Source: Homarus americanus
Lineage: Eukaryota; Arthropoda; Malacostraca; Decapoda; Nephropidae
Length of the DNA: 64,000 nt
Direction of reading: 5' to 3'
NCBI RefSeq assembly: GCF_018991925.1
Contig: NW_024738608.1
Location: 3,710,658-3,774,657, forward strand
The position numbers and the translations under genes are program-made. Positions within the stretch are counted from its first letter, which is position 1. The number at the start of each line of letters is the position of its first letter. Below are positions 44,695-55,077 of this stretch, piece after piece. Under the pieces are notes generated by a model, which made no database searches, was not told the origin of the DNA, and worked only from the letters and a program-made list of their open reading frames with translations.

Positions 44695-45015
44695 CCTCGA
44701 CTGGCTAATCTTAAAACTAATCACGAATCACCATTAAACATTTACCAAGATCTCCACAACACCCCTTACCACCTTGTGAATAGCCAATCACTAATTACCT
44801 ATACTGGCCATTAAGGAAGCTCTCTAACTACCATTAACACGTCATTGGCTATTACTCTCGAGGCCCCCCCCTTCATCTCTCTCTCCTGGTGATAAGGTGT
44901 TTTTTCTTCCAGGATGAACGCCGGTACCTAATCCTGAGAGATTAATCGTGTGAACTTTCTGCTATCTTGGTGACGTCACAGGACCTAATATCTTCCTTCT
45001 CTCTTAATTTTAGTT
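44695..45015. other. Unique stretch with a CRE-like palindrome
   Basis: About 320 bp of non-repetitive sequence. GTGACGTCAC at 44970-44979 is a perfect palindrome matching the CREB/ATF site. No transcript structure supports a promoter here. Confidence 0.4.
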
Positions 45016-45300
45016 TTTCTTCTCCTTCTCCTCCTCCTCCTCCTTCTCCTTCTTCTCCTCCTTCTTCTCCTCCTCCTTCCTACCTCCCTAATTTCCCATT
45101 ACCTCTGTTTACTCCCCACTTTCTCTCTCCTATTCTCTCTTTCATCCTGATATAGCCATCTCTCCCTCCCTTCTCCTCCTTCCCTCTCTGTCCCCTCCCA
45201 CCCTCACTCATCTGATAGCCCCCCCTCCAATCCTCCTCCTCCAATTCTCCCTCCCCCCTCCTCCCTCCCATCTGTCGCCCCCACCAGGTGGAGTCTGGCC
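45016..45300. repeat. Polypyrimidine block
   Basis: CTCCTCCTTCTCC-type sequence. Confidence 0.85.
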
Positions 45301-45374
45301 CAACAAGGTACATTTATTGATTCAGCTCACCTTATCTTCTTTCCTCAATCTATGTCCCCTCTCATGTTACCAGC

Positions 45375-45660
45375 GCACCTCTCTCTCTCTCTCTGCCTCC
45401 TCCTCTCTCTCTCTCTACCTCCTCTCTCTCTCTACCTCCTCTCTCTCTCTCTCTACCTCTCTCTCTCTCTCTCTCTGGCTGCCTCCTCCACTCCCCTCTT
45501 CTACCTGCCACCTGTTGTGCCTCGCCACAAAGCTGGGACAGTAACCCTCTCCCCTACCCTGCCTCCCTCCCCTCTCCTCCTCCACTTCCCTCACCTGTCA
45601 CACGTGTGCTTCTGGTGTTAGTTCTTTTCTTGTCTCTCTCTCTCTCTCTCTCTCTCACCA
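45375..45660. repeat. Interrupted (CT)n and pyrimidine-rich sequence
   Basis: (CT)n blocks separated by ACCTCCT at 45379-45477, then CCTCC-rich DNA, then (CT)n at 45634-45656. Confidence 0.88.
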
Positions 45661-46019
45661 GGACAGAAAGGATTGTCAATCTTAATCTTTATTCCCTCAG
45701 TATTTTAGTCTCTCTTTCTTTTTAAGTTTATCTTATTCTTTTCCGCCACAGCTAAGCTCAGCTCATTTCAGCTCACTTAAGCTCACTTCACCTCAGCTTA
45801 GCTCATCTCAGCCCCTCTCCAATTCAGCTATTTTCGGGTTAGTGTTGTTAAGGTTAAAGGGACGGAACGCTTTGTAAGGGAAGGGAAGGGACTGAGTTGT
45901 GGGGACTGAGTTGTGGGGACTGAGTTGTGGGGGCTGAGTTGTGGGGCTGAGTTGTGAGGGACTGAGTTGTGGGGCTGAGTTGTGGGACTGAGCTGCTGAG
46001 GTGGGGCTGAAGAGGGGGG
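45661..46019. repeat. Short tandem repeats of CAGCTCA and of GGACTGAGTTGTGG
   Basis: About nine copies of a word near 10 bp (AGCTCACTTC, AGCTCATCTC) at 45750-45820. About eight copies of GGGACTGAGTTGTGG (14-16 bp) at 45888-45995. Confidence 0.88.
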
Positions 46020-46350
46020 GGCAATGAATCAGGGAAGGGCCTTTACAACCTTAATATTCTTATACAAATGAAGGATTAATAAATAAATAAATTACGTTTT
46101 GGTGTAATTTAACGTTAAATCCGGTTAATAAGCAGAGATTAACAAAACAAATCATAGTGTGTGCAGTATGACGTCATTGGAGGTACTTAACTACAGCAAT
46201 GAACACAACACGACCATAACGAGGCAGTTACATATACTAACTCTCATGTCAACAACTTTTTACTCACAAATTAATAAGAGACGAAACACAATACACATTA
46301 AAAAATAATAAGCTGGGAAAAAATATTAATACGGTATTAACCTTATGGAA
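46020..46350. other. AT-rich unique stretch, no gene seen
   Basis: About 330 bp. TGACGTCA occurs at 46169-46176. No gene recognised. Confidence 0.4.
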
Positions 46351-46451
46351 GCAGGTAGGCAGGTAGGTAGGTAGGTAGGTAGGCAGGCAGGCAGGTAGGC
46401 TCACCCTCTGACCCTTACCCCCCTCCCCACTCACCCCACTTCATGACTGCC

Positions 46452-46484
<33 letters not shown>
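46351..46484. repeat. (GTAG)n/(GCAG)n and (CA)n microsatellites
   Basis: GGTAGGTAGG and GGCAGGCAGG mix at 46351-46399, and (CA)n at 46455-46483. Confidence 0.94.
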
Positions 46485-46487
<3 letters not shown>

Positions 46488-46529
46488 AGTCCCTCAGGAA
46501 ACACTTTGCTGGTCGGCCATAGGTCTGTC

Positions 46530-46752
46530 ACTGCCACCATTAGGTCCACCAGAGGTCTATTTCAACCAAACTTTCACCACCAGAGGTCTATTTCAACGAA
46601 ACTTTCACCACCAGAGGTCTATTTCAACCAAACTTTCACCACCAGAGGTCCAATTCTACCAAACTTTCACCACCAGAGGTCTATTTCAACCAAACTTTCA
46701 CCACCAGAGGTACAATTCTACAAAACTTTTACCACCAGAGGTCCAATTCTAC
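46530..46752. repeat. Minisatellite, 31-bp unit, about 7 copies
   Basis: The unit is ACCACCAGAGGTCTATTTCA then ACCAAACTTTC, exact 31-bp spacing (46580, 46611). Later copies alternate GGTCTATTTCAAC with GGTCCAATTCTAC. Confidence 0.95.
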
Positions 46753-46904
46753 CCAGCTTACGATCTAACGAGAAAAATAATTAATTACCAACATTTAGAA
46801 GTATTATTTAATGTTAATTTAGAGAAAATTCTTATGACTGTCTTTAGTGAGCGAAGATAGAAGTAACAGTGAATGATTTATGAAAAGAACTGTGTCACTG
46901 TATA

Positions 46905-47185
46905 GTCACCCCTCATCCTGAAGCACCTTCCCCCTGAAGCACCTCTCTCAACCCCTCTCCTTGAAGCATCCCCTCAACCTCCCTCCCTGAAGCAACCCCC
47001 TCAACTCCCCCTGAAGCACCTCCCTCAAGCCCCCTCCCTGAAGCACCCCCTCAATAACAATTTCTGAAGCACTCTTGAAGCCCCTCCCTAGCACTCTGAA
47101 GCCCCCATCCCTAAAGCACTTCTGAAGCCCCCTCCTGAAGCATCCTCAACCTCCCTCCTGAAGCACCCTCAACTCCCCTGAATAT
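46905..47185. repeat. Minisatellite of about 24 bp (CCTGAAGCACC)
   Basis: About 12 variable copies of CCCTGAAGCACCCCCTCAA with C-run length changes. Confidence 0.9.
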
Positions 47186-47630
47186 CTTTCTCACCCAAAC
47201 CTGAATAAGTTGTTACGTTTTTCATAATTTCTTGGGAGTGAGTTGTAAATATGTCATTAAAATAGAACCTGAACTTTGTAGGTGTTACTTGAAATATCGT
47301 TAGTTTTTTTCTGTCTGTTTTATTCTTAAATATAAACACATCATCTATTATTTTATCTTCAAAGTCCGAGATGATTAATTATTGGAGAACAAAAAGTATG
47401 TAAATAAAAAGTACTTCAAAATACGACACAAAGATGGATTCTCAAAAAAAAAAAAAAAAAATCGTAAGATGAAAATTATCCCTTATGTGAGAACGTATCT
47501 GATTCACTTTAGTTACAAAATAAAAAAGTTCATTAATTCTGAAAGATTTGTCTGTCTCTTATGAGTTAACGTTGGTGTGAAAATGTGTCTGACTGATTTA
47601 TTTCACACGACCATTGTAACACTACGGGTC
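47186..47630. other. AT-rich unique stretch, no gene seen
   Basis: About 445 bp with an A run at 47445-47460. Frame 47382-47564 (60 codons, Lys-rich) has no recognisable family. Confidence 0.45.
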
Positions 47631-47631
47631 G

Positions 47632-48195
47632 TTCAAAATAGTTTTAACTCTACACGACCTACAGAAGAGTAAGGGTCGTTCGCCTGGGTTTAACTCTACA
47701 TGACCTACAGAACAGTAAGGGTCGTTCTTCTGGGTTTAACTCTACACGACCACCATATAAGTGAGGGTCGTTCTTCTGGGTTTAACTCTACACGACCTAC
47801 AGAACAGTAAGGGTCGTTCTTCTGGGTTTAACTCTAGATGACCTACAAAAAAGTAAGGGTCGTTTCACTAGTTTTAACTCTACACGACCTACAGAACAGT
47901 AAGGGTCGTTCTTCTACTTTAACTCTACACGACCACTATATAAATAAGGGTCGTTCTTCTACTTTAACTCAACACGACCTACAGAAAAGTAAGGGTCGTT
48001 CTTCTACTTTAACTCTACACGACCACTATATAAGTAAGGGTCGTTCTTCTACTTTAACTCTACACGACCTACAGAAAAGTAGGGGTCGTTCTTCTACTTT
48101 AACTCTACACGACCAGCACAATAGTAAGGGTGGTTCCCACACTTTACACGACAATTTGTTCTTTTAAGCTTTACCTACACGACCACCACAAAACG
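47632..48195. repeat. Minisatellite of 42-46 bp, each unit an inverted repeat
   Basis: About 12-13 copies of CTACACGACCTACAGAACAG, TAAGGGTCGTTCTTCTGGGT, TTAACT. Each unit contains ACGACC and, 14 bases later, GGTCGT, a perfect 6-bp inverted repeat. Two loop types alternate (TACAGAACAGTAAG and ACTATATAAGTAAG); the arms stay the same in most copies. Confidence 0.95.
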
Positions 48196-48279
48196 ACAGG
48201 TCGTCCCCGGAGGCTGGACTCAGGCAGTTCTGTACCTGACAGCTTCACTGAGCACCGCCCTGGGACACCTGAACAAGGT

Positions 48280-48348
48280 GAGTTTGTGAGGGGGGGCGGG
48301 GGTGAGGGAAGGATAGTGTGTGTGGGAGGGAGAGTGTGTGGGAAGGAT

Positions 48349-48384
<36 letters not shown>

Positions 48385-48629
48385 TGTGTGTGTGAGGGAG
48401 AGAGTGTGTGGGAAGGATAGTGTGTGTGTGGGAAGGATGGTGTGTGTGGGAGAGGAAGGATAGTGTGTGTGTGGTGTGTGTGTGAGGGAGAGTGTGTGTG
48501 GGAGGGATAGTGTGTGTGGGAAGGATAGTGTGTGGGGAGGGAGTGTGTGTGGGAGGGAGGGGTGTGTGGGAGGGAGGTGTGTGTGGGAGGGAGTGTGTGT
48601 GTGAGGGAGAGTGTGTGTGGGAAGGATGG

Positions 48630-48671
<42 letters not shown>

Positions 48672-49265
48672 GAGAGTGTGTGTGGGAAGGATGGCGTGTG
48701 TGGGAAGGATAGGCGTGTGTGTGGGAAGGATAGTGTGTGGGAAGGATAGTGTGTGTGTGAGGAGTGTGTGTGGGAGGGATAGTGTGAAGGATGGTGTGTG
48801 TGGGAGTGTGTGTGGGAAGGATAGTGTGTGTGGAGGGAGGAAGGATAGTGTGTGTGGGAAGGATGTGTGTGTGTGGGAGGGAGGTGTAGGGAAGGATGGT
48901 GTGTGTGGAGGGAGAGTGTGTGGGGAAGGATAGTGTGTGTGTGTGTGGGAAGGATGTGTGTGAAGGATAGTGTGTGTGGGGGGGGGAGTGTGTGTGGTGA
49001 GGGAGAGTGTGTGTGTGTGTGTGAGGGAGGGTGTGGGAGATGTGTGTGAGGTGTGTTGGAAGGAGGTGTGTGAAGGGAGTGTGTGTGGGTAGGAAAGTGT
49101 GTATGGGGAAAGTGTGGGGAGGGAAAGTGTAGGAGGGAGGGGTGTGGAGAGAGGGAGTGTGAAGGGAGTGTGTGTGAAGGGAAAGTGTGTGTGGGTAGGG
49201 AGGTGTGGGAAGAAAGAGCGTCCGAGGGAGAGTGTGAAGGAGTGTGCGTGAGGGAATGAGTGTGT
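48280..49265. repeat. GT/GGGAAGGATAGTGTGTG minisatellite, about 1 kb
   Basis: Units near 18-22 bp of GGGAAGGATAGTGTGTGTG mixed with GGGAGGGAGTGTGTG, plus two clean GT runs at 48352-48390 and 48630-48668. Overlapping minus-strand frames with HTHTH and PSHTHT strings (up to 399 codons) are artefacts, open in all three frames. Confidence 0.95.
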
Positions 49266-49276
49266 GTGGGTGTGTG

Positions 49277-49282
<6 letters not shown>

Positions 49283-49315
<33 letters not shown>
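49283..49315. repeat. (GA)n microsatellite
   Basis: About 16 units. Confidence 0.96.
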
Positions 49316-49318
<3 letters not shown>

Positions 49319-49379
49319 AACACCACAGCCAAATGACCGGATATAATTCCCCATAAATTAATACACACATGATGAAATA

Positions 49380-49442
49380 TTACGTACACAGGTGGATGAC
49401 ATTACGTACACAGGTGGATGACATTACGTACACAGGTGGATG
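49380..49442. repeat. Three copies of a 22-bp unit with TACGTA
   Basis: TTACGTACACAGGTGGATGA then CA, starting near 49380, 49402 and 49424. Each copy has the palindrome TACGTA. Confidence 0.95.
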
Positions 49443-49454
49443 CAAATTTCCTTC

Positions 49455-49669
49455 CTCCTCCTCGAAACTTATTCCTCGGACCTCTCCTCCTCCTCCTCCT
49501 CCACCTCCTCCTCCTCCTCCTCCTCGAACCTATTCCTCGGACCTCTCCTCCTCCTCCTCCTCCTCCTCCTCCTCCTCCTCCCTCCTCCCCTCGAACCTAT
49601 TCCTCAGACCTCTCCTCCTCCTCCTCCCTCCTCCACCTCCTCCACCTCCTCCTCGAACCTATTCCTCGG

Positions 49670-49701
<32 letters not shown>

Positions 49702-50445
49702 TCCTCCTCCTCCCCTCCTCCCTCGAACCTATTCCTCGGACCTCTCCTCCTCCTCCTCCTCCTCCACCTCCTCCATCTCCTCCTCGACCTATTCCTCAGA
49801 CCTCTCCTCCTCCTCCTCCTCCCCCTCCTCCTCCTCCTCTCCCCTCCTCCTCCTCAACCTATTCCTCGACCTCTCCTCCTCCTCCACCTCTCCCCCTCCT
49901 CACCTATTCTTCTACCTCCCTCCTCCTCCACCTCCTCCCAGACCTATTCCTCCAGACCTCTCCTCCTCCTCCTCCTCCTCCCTCCTCGGCCTCTCTCCTC
50001 CTCCCCTCCTCCTCCTCCCCTCCTCCTCCTCCTCCTCAAACCTATTCCTCGGACCTCTCCTCCTCCTCCTCCTCCTCCCCTCTCCTTCCTCAAAACCTAT
50101 TCCTCAGACCTCTCCTCCTCCTCCACCTCCTCCTCCTCCTCAGACCCTATTCGCCTCTCCTCCTCCTCCACCTCCTCCTCAGACCTATTCTTCTGACCTC
50201 TCCTCCACCTCCTCCTCGAACCTATTCCTCAGACCTCTCCTCCTCCTCCTCCTCGGACCTATTCTTCTGACCTCTCCTCCTCCTCCTCCACCTCCTCCTC
50301 GGACCTATTCTCGGACCTCTCCTCCTCCTCCACCTCCACCTATTCTTCTCCTCCTCCTCCTCCACCTCCTCCTCGGACCTATTCCTCGGACCTCTCCTCC
50401 TCCTCCTCCCTCTCTTCGACCCCCTGCTCCTCGCCGCCACCACCG
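49455..50445. repeat. Polypyrimidine minisatellite (ACCTATTCCTCGGACCTCTCC)
   Basis: About 18 units made of GAACCTATTCCTCGGACCT followed by a CTC/CTCCAC run of variable length (roughly 45-75 bp per unit). Ser/Pro/Leu frames open in all three phases are artefacts. Confidence 0.95.
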
Positions 50446-50507
50446 CCTCAGGGAAGCCTCTCCCAGCTGGACAAGTCTCCCGTATGTCTGAGTGCTAATT
50501 GGTCCCT

Positions 50508-51170
50508 CCTTCCCTCCATTCTACCCTCAACCTTCCCCCTCCCTCCTCCTCCATTCTACCTCAACCTTCCCTCCCTCCCCTCCTTCCCTCCATTCTACCC
50601 TCAACCTTCCCTCCCTCCCTCCCCCTCCATTCTACCCTCAACCTTCCCTCCCTCCCTCCTCCCTCCTTCCCTCCATTCTACCCTCAACCTTCCCTCCCAT
50701 TCTACCCTCAATCTTCCCTCCTCCTCCTCCTTCCTCCCTCCCTCCTCCTCCTTCCTTCCCTCCATTCTACCCTCAACCTTCCCTCCCTCCCCCCCTCCTT
50801 CCCTCCATTCTACCCTCAACCTTCCCTCCTCCCTCCTTCCTCCATTCTACCTCAACCTTCCCTCCCTCCCCCCTCCTTCCCTCCATTCTACCCTCAACCT
50901 TCCCTCCCTCCCTCCCTTCCCTCCATTCTACCCTCAACCTTCCCTCCCTCCCTCCCTCCTCCCCTCCATTCTACCCTCAACCTTCCCTCCATTCTACCCT
51001 CAATCTTCCCTCCCTCCCCTCCCTCCCTTCCCTCCCTCCCTCCTCCCTCCCTCTTCCTTCCCTCCATTCTACCCTCAACCTTCCCTCCCTCCCCCCTTCC
51101 TTCCCCTCCATTCTACCCTCACCCTCCCCTCCTTCTCCATTCTACCCTCAACCCCCTCCCTCCATTCTAC
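50508..51170. repeat. Polypyrimidine minisatellite (CCATTCTACCCTCAACCTTCC)
   Basis: About 17 units of CATTCTACCCTCAACCTTCC plus a CCTCC run of variable length. Confidence 0.95.
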
Positions 51171-51171
51171 A

Positions 51172-51378
51172 CACACCATACTATACACCACACCATATCA
51201 TACACCACACCATATTATACACCACACCATATCATACACCATATCATACCATATCATACACCACACCATATCATACACCACACCATATCATACACCACAC
51301 CATATCATACACCACACCATATCATACACCACACCATATCATATACACCACACCATATCATACACCACACCAACACTA
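51172..51378. repeat. Minisatellite, 17-bp unit (ACCACACCATATCATAC)
   Basis: About 12 copies with 17-bp spacing (for example 51261 and 51278). The first copies have ACTATAC and ATTATAC variants. Confidence 0.95.
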
Positions 51379-51591
51379 TACACTCTGGGGGGGGTCAGGT
51401 GTTCGCCTTTCATCAGGGACCATAACTGCCTCAAAATGTCATGGCCTTTAGACCAACTTTTGTCAACAACTTCGGATACGTGACCACTTTAGGGGCTCAG
51501 CCGGCCCATAAACCGGGCCCTTACTTTGCTAGGGATTAAGGGTTAAGTTTTTAGTTTTTTTGTTTTTTTTTAAGGTTGGAATTTAGGGTTT

Positions 51592-51594
<3 letters not shown>
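51379..51594. other. Unique spacer
   Basis: About 215 bp. A short inverted repeat GGCCC/GGGCC lies near 51503-51519. T run at 51550-51570. No gene recognised. Confidence 0.4.

Positions 51595-51682
<88 letters not shown>
51595..51682. repeat. (GA)n microsatellite, about 43 units
   Basis: GA units with one GGGA interruption near 51629. Confidence 0.98.
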
Positions 51683-51685
<3 letters not shown>

Positions 51686-51944
51686 AGCCTCAAGAAAGAC
51701 TCCACTTATCCTCAAACACCTCCAGCTTTGTCTAATAAGCGAACGCCACTGCAGGCACAAGACGGACGAACCAACGACAGGGTGGCAGGAAAGGTGGGGG
51801 GTGGGTGGTTAGGTGGAGTTTTCTTGACGGAGTTTAAGAATATAGGCCAACAAAACGCCTTGACGCTGTGTCTGCCTGTGCTGGCGTGGTGTTCCAATCC
51901 CTTCCCTCTCCGCTTGTCATTAATTTTTTTCATCGACCTGTAGA
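51683..51944. other. Unique stretch with an unassigned open frame
   Basis: The frame 51593-51943 reads from the GA tract into about 85 unique codons. I recognise no family, and its start lies in the microsatellite. Likely non-coding. Confidence 0.4.
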
Positions 51945-52060
51945 AAGTTGGGGAGGGGGGGGTGTAGGGGGGGTGGGGGTGGGGGGAAGGAAGGGGAGGG
52001 GAAGGAGGGAAGGAGGGGATGAGGGGAGGGAGGGGGGATGAGGGGGGACGGGGCAGCCCA
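51945..52060. repeat. G-rich block, quadruplex-prone
   Basis: Consecutive runs of three to nine G with one- to four-base spacers. Confidence 0.9.
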
Positions 52061-52124
52061 GGATGTCGGTACAAGTTGAGTAATATTGCTGGGAAGTTAG
52101 CCCGAGTGTGTGACAGCTGACGAG

Positions 52125-52520
52125 ATGGGTGGGAGAGGATGAGAGGGAGTGGGAGGGGGAAGGTGGTGTCGAGTCGAGTGGCTAAGGAGGAGAAAGAGGA
52201 GGAGGAGGATTGTGGGGGATATCGAGAGAAGGCGATGGAAGAGTGAGAAGATGAGGAGAAGAGAGATGGTTAAGTGAGAAGGATGGATGATGGGAGACTG
52301 GGAGAGAAGAGAAGGAAGGAACCGAGAGGAAAAAGTTGAGAGAGTGAGGAAGGGAGCTGGGAGGAAGAGATGAATGACGGAAGGAGGTAGGAAAGTGGAT
52401 GGAAAGGAGAAGGAAGGAAGGAAGAAGGTGGAAGAGACGAGCGAAAAAAGTGGAAGAAAGGAGCGAAAAAGGTGGGGGAGAGGAGGGAAGGGAAAAACGA
52501 AGGGCGGAAAGGAATAGGAA
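52125..52520. repeat. Polypurine-rich block
   Basis: GAGAAGGAAGG-type DNA with scattered T and C, less pure than the other purine blocks. Confidence 0.8.
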
Positions 52521-52984
52521 GAGGCTTCGTGTCTGTAAAGGTCATCAATTTATGCATACTGTACAGGCAATGGCTCCGTAGTTAAGACAGACAGACTGAC
52601 AGCCTTAACGCAGGTCAGTGGAAGCCGTAGTTATTAAACCTTCCCCGCCGATTGCCGCACTTCAGAATTTAATATCCATTACAGCGCTTTGGGGAACCTC
52701 CTGGAGCCAAGAGACACCACCCGGCGACATGACAGAACACACGAGTTATCCATGAATTACCATAATATTTTCTCTATAAACATTTCGGGTTCCTGGATAG
52801 AAAACGTCGTGTGTTGTGTTGCACGGGAGGCCAGACTACGACAGACAGCTCACCTTGCGAAAAACGGGGATAGTAGTATAGCTAAACAAATAAGACAAGT
52901 CATAGGAAAGATAAAAGGGGATAATAAAGAAAGAATGATAAATATAGGTACAGAAGAAGCTAGTTTATACGTGGTGAATTGGTT
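52521..52984. other. Unique stretch, possibly LINE 3' flank
   Basis: About 460 bp. The plus-strand frame 52689-52991 (100 codons) has no recognisable family. Its last part overlaps the 3' side of the minus-strand LINE remnant, so I do not call it a gene. Confidence 0.4.
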
Positions 52985-53372
52985 TTGTTGATTAGCGGGC
53001 CTATTGGCCCATACTGGGCAATCCCATTTACACCCAACCCCTATCGCTCATATGTCCATCTAACCTGTGTTTGAAGTTATCCAGCGTATTAGTTAATGAT
53101 GATGTTTGGTAACTTGTTCCACTCATCCACTTCTCTATTTCCAAACCAATGTTTACCTATTTCGCGCCTAAATCTAAGTTTGTATAATTTAAAACCATTG
53201 TTACGAGTTCGCTCCTGGTTGGATAGTTTGAGTACCTTTGTTATATCACTTTGTTTAGCCCTGACTTCCATTTATACACCTCGATCATATCGCCCCTCAC
53301 TCTACGTCTCTTGAGGGAGTGCAAATTGAGATGCTTTAATCTGTCTCTGTACTCAAGGTTGAATTGACATAC
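52985..53372 (-). mobile_element. LINE C-terminal fragment and 3' UTR, minus strand
   Basis: A 5'-truncated non-LTR element read on the minus strand, with a coding remnant at 53028-53372 and a short 3' UTR containing the near-palindrome GGGCCAATAGGCCC (about 52998-53011). The remnant matches the C-terminal region that follows the RT domain in CR1/L2/RTE-like ORF2 proteins. Upstream the match stops near 53372, close to a (TA)n tract. The clade is not certain, and no poly(A) or tail repeat marks the 3' end. Confidence 0.75.
53028..53372 (-). pseudogene. C-terminus of LINE ORF2, two frameshifts
   Basis: Three blocks in order on the minus strand. About 53372-53270: FNLEYRDRLKHLNLHSLKR, then RRVRGDMIEVYKWKSG. 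About 53260-53092: KVLKLSNQERTRNNGFKL, then RREIGKHWFGNREVDEWNKL. About 53090-53028: NTLDNFKHRLDGHMSDRGWV and a TAA stop. Each block is in a different frame, so one indel lies near 53260 and another near 53090. RTRNNGFKL, WFGNR, VDEWNKLP and NFKHRLD are the hallmark words of this region in LINE proteins as I know them. It is too short and too broken to be functional. Confidence 0.78.
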
Positions 53373-53397
53373 TGTTTACCATTGTTGTATACCTGCA

Positions 53398-53401
<4 letters not shown>

Positions 53402-53475
<74 letters not shown>
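53402..53475. repeat. (TA)n microsatellite
   Basis: About 36 uninterrupted TA units. Confidence 0.98.
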
Positions 53476-53479
<4 letters not shown>

Positions 53480-53518
53480 TATATACCTACACTATCTATG
53501 TACATTGTTTGTATACCT

Positions 53519-54186
53519 GCAGGCATGGGTCAATTAATTAACTTAGCTTAATTAGTTAACTTTTGAGATAACAGTTTAACTTAACTTAATCGAAATTTTG
53601 GCAAATTAATTGATTACCTTCGATTAATGATCAATTAACTGCTTAGAAACAATAACCAACAATAAATAAGACAACAGCCCTCGAGTATCCAATATATTTA
53701 TCATTATAAAGTGTCATAAGTGATGAAAAAGTGATTATTATTTATTTAATATGCAGGATTATTATCTTATCATGATCATCATTTATCAAGTAAGAAAGAC
53801 TAACTTTGTTTTGCATACTGAAATAATACAATTATTTACATGTGAAAAACTGTTGAGTAAAAAATAAAAAAGTCAAGAATTTATAATTATTTTATCTCAA
53901 GACTTATTCATACCGAGGAAGTAGTGTGCCAGACTGCCTCACTATTCAGGTATTCAAACTACAGTATTCATTGACTCTTATGGAAAACATTTACAGGATA
54001 TTAAGTTATTTAATCCACATGAAAATTCACCTAAAGCAAATTTGACACAGACTGGTTAACTTAACTTAATCGCAAAAATCTTAACTTAGTTAACGTTTAA
54101 AAAAATCAGTTTAACTTAACCTAACTGGAAAAAAATTAAAATTAACTTAACGAGTTAAATTTGAAACTTAACCGTCCCATGCCTGC
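53519..54186. mobile_element. Non-autonomous hAT-like DNA transposon (MITE)
   Basis: A 668-bp segment bounded by GCAGGCATGGG (53519-53529) and its exact reverse complement CCCATGCCTGC (54176-54186). Inside each end lie dense TTAA-containing words: AGTTTAACTTAACTTAATCG near 53572 and related copies near 54055 and 54107. CAGGCATGGG-type ends with GTTAAC-rich subterminal repeats are what I know from hAT elements in arthropods. There is no transposase frame, so any mobility would depend on an enzyme in trans. The flanks on both sides are TATACCTACACTGT repeat DNA. I could not find an 8-bp target-site duplication, which may be blurred by the repeat. Confidence 0.75.
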
Positions 54187-54262
54187 TGTCTATACCTACA
54201 CTGTCTATACCTACACTGTCTATACCTACACTGTCTATACCTACACTGTCTATACCTACACT
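54186..54262. repeat. 15-bp tandem repeat (CTGTCTATACCTACA)
   Basis: Five perfect copies right of the hAT-like element. Related words (TATACCTACACTATC, TATACCTGC) lie left of the element at 53482-53519, so the transposon interrupted this repeat. Confidence 0.95.
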
Positions 54263-54405
54263 GTCTATATACTGTACACGCACACCTGCACTGTTTATAT
54301 ACATTGTTTGTATACCTACACTGTAAACTTGAATGGAGATTTTACTGAATAAATGTATAAATAAATATATTTCTGTCACTCAAAAACATACATACTGTAT
54401 ACATG
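54263..54405. other. Unique AT-rich spacer with short TATAC words
   Basis: No gene recognised. Confidence 0.35.
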
Positions 54406-54419
54406 CATACATACAGCAC

Positions 54420-54790
54420 GCCTCACAGACAAGGGCTCACAGACTACTCACAGCCAAGACTCGCAGAAAAAGGCTCAGACTACTCACAGCCAAAGCTCAG
54501 ACTACTCACAGCCAAAGCTCAGACTACTCACAGCAAAATTTCAGTCTACTCACAGCCAAGACTCACAGACAAGGGCTCACAAACTACTCACAGCCAAGAC
54601 TCACAGACAAAGGCTTACAAACTACTCACAGCCAAGACTCGCAGAAAAAGGCTCAGACTACTCACAGCCAAAGCTCAGACTACTCACAGCAAAATTTCAG
54701 TCTACTCACAGCCAAGACTCACAGACAAGGGCTCCACAAACTACTCACAGCCAAGACTCTGCAGACAAGGCACAAACTACTCACAGACAA
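54420..54790. repeat. Minisatellite of about 39 bp plus 22-bp subunits (ACTACTCACAGCCAAGACTC)
   Basis: Long units (ACTACTCACAGCCAAGACTC, ACAGACAAGGGCTCACAA) alternate with short ones (CAAAGCTCAGACTACTCACAG). A block of about 170 bp from 54446 to 54610 is repeated with few changes at 54626-54790, so there is a higher-order duplication. Confidence 0.94.
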
Positions 54791-54825
54791 GGGGCAGTAA
54801 AAAATACCGTTTATGCCAGAGGAGT

Positions 54826-55017
54826 GAGACGACCAGGGGGACCAGGGGGGCGACAACAGGGGAACGAAAATAATGGGACGACCAGGGGGGCGACCAGGGG
54901 GAACAACCATAGTAGGACGACCACGACCATAGTGGGACGACCGAACCATAGTGGGACGACCAGAGTGGGACGACCAGAGGGAACAACCATAGTGGGACGA
55001 CCAGAGGGAACGACCTC
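54826..55017. repeat. Minisatellite (GTGGGACGACCAGAGGGAACAACCATA family)
   Basis: About nine variable copies sharing GGGACGACC, with spacers of 8-20 bp. Confidence 0.92.
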
Positions 55018-55077
55018 CTAGGAATGGACGGTTCGGGTCGACTCTCTTTATTACCTCACCTGCCTCATATAACACAG

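Noticed and set aside
48171..49389. Minus-strand His/Thr/Pro/Ser frames of 369-399 codons
   Set aside because: All three frames are open over GT and GGGAAGGATAG repeats. No domain content.
52689..52991. Plus-strand 100-codon open frame considered as a gene
   Set aside because: No recognisable family. Its 3' part overlaps the 3' UTR of the minus-strand LINE fragment, and there is no supporting promoter or splice structure.
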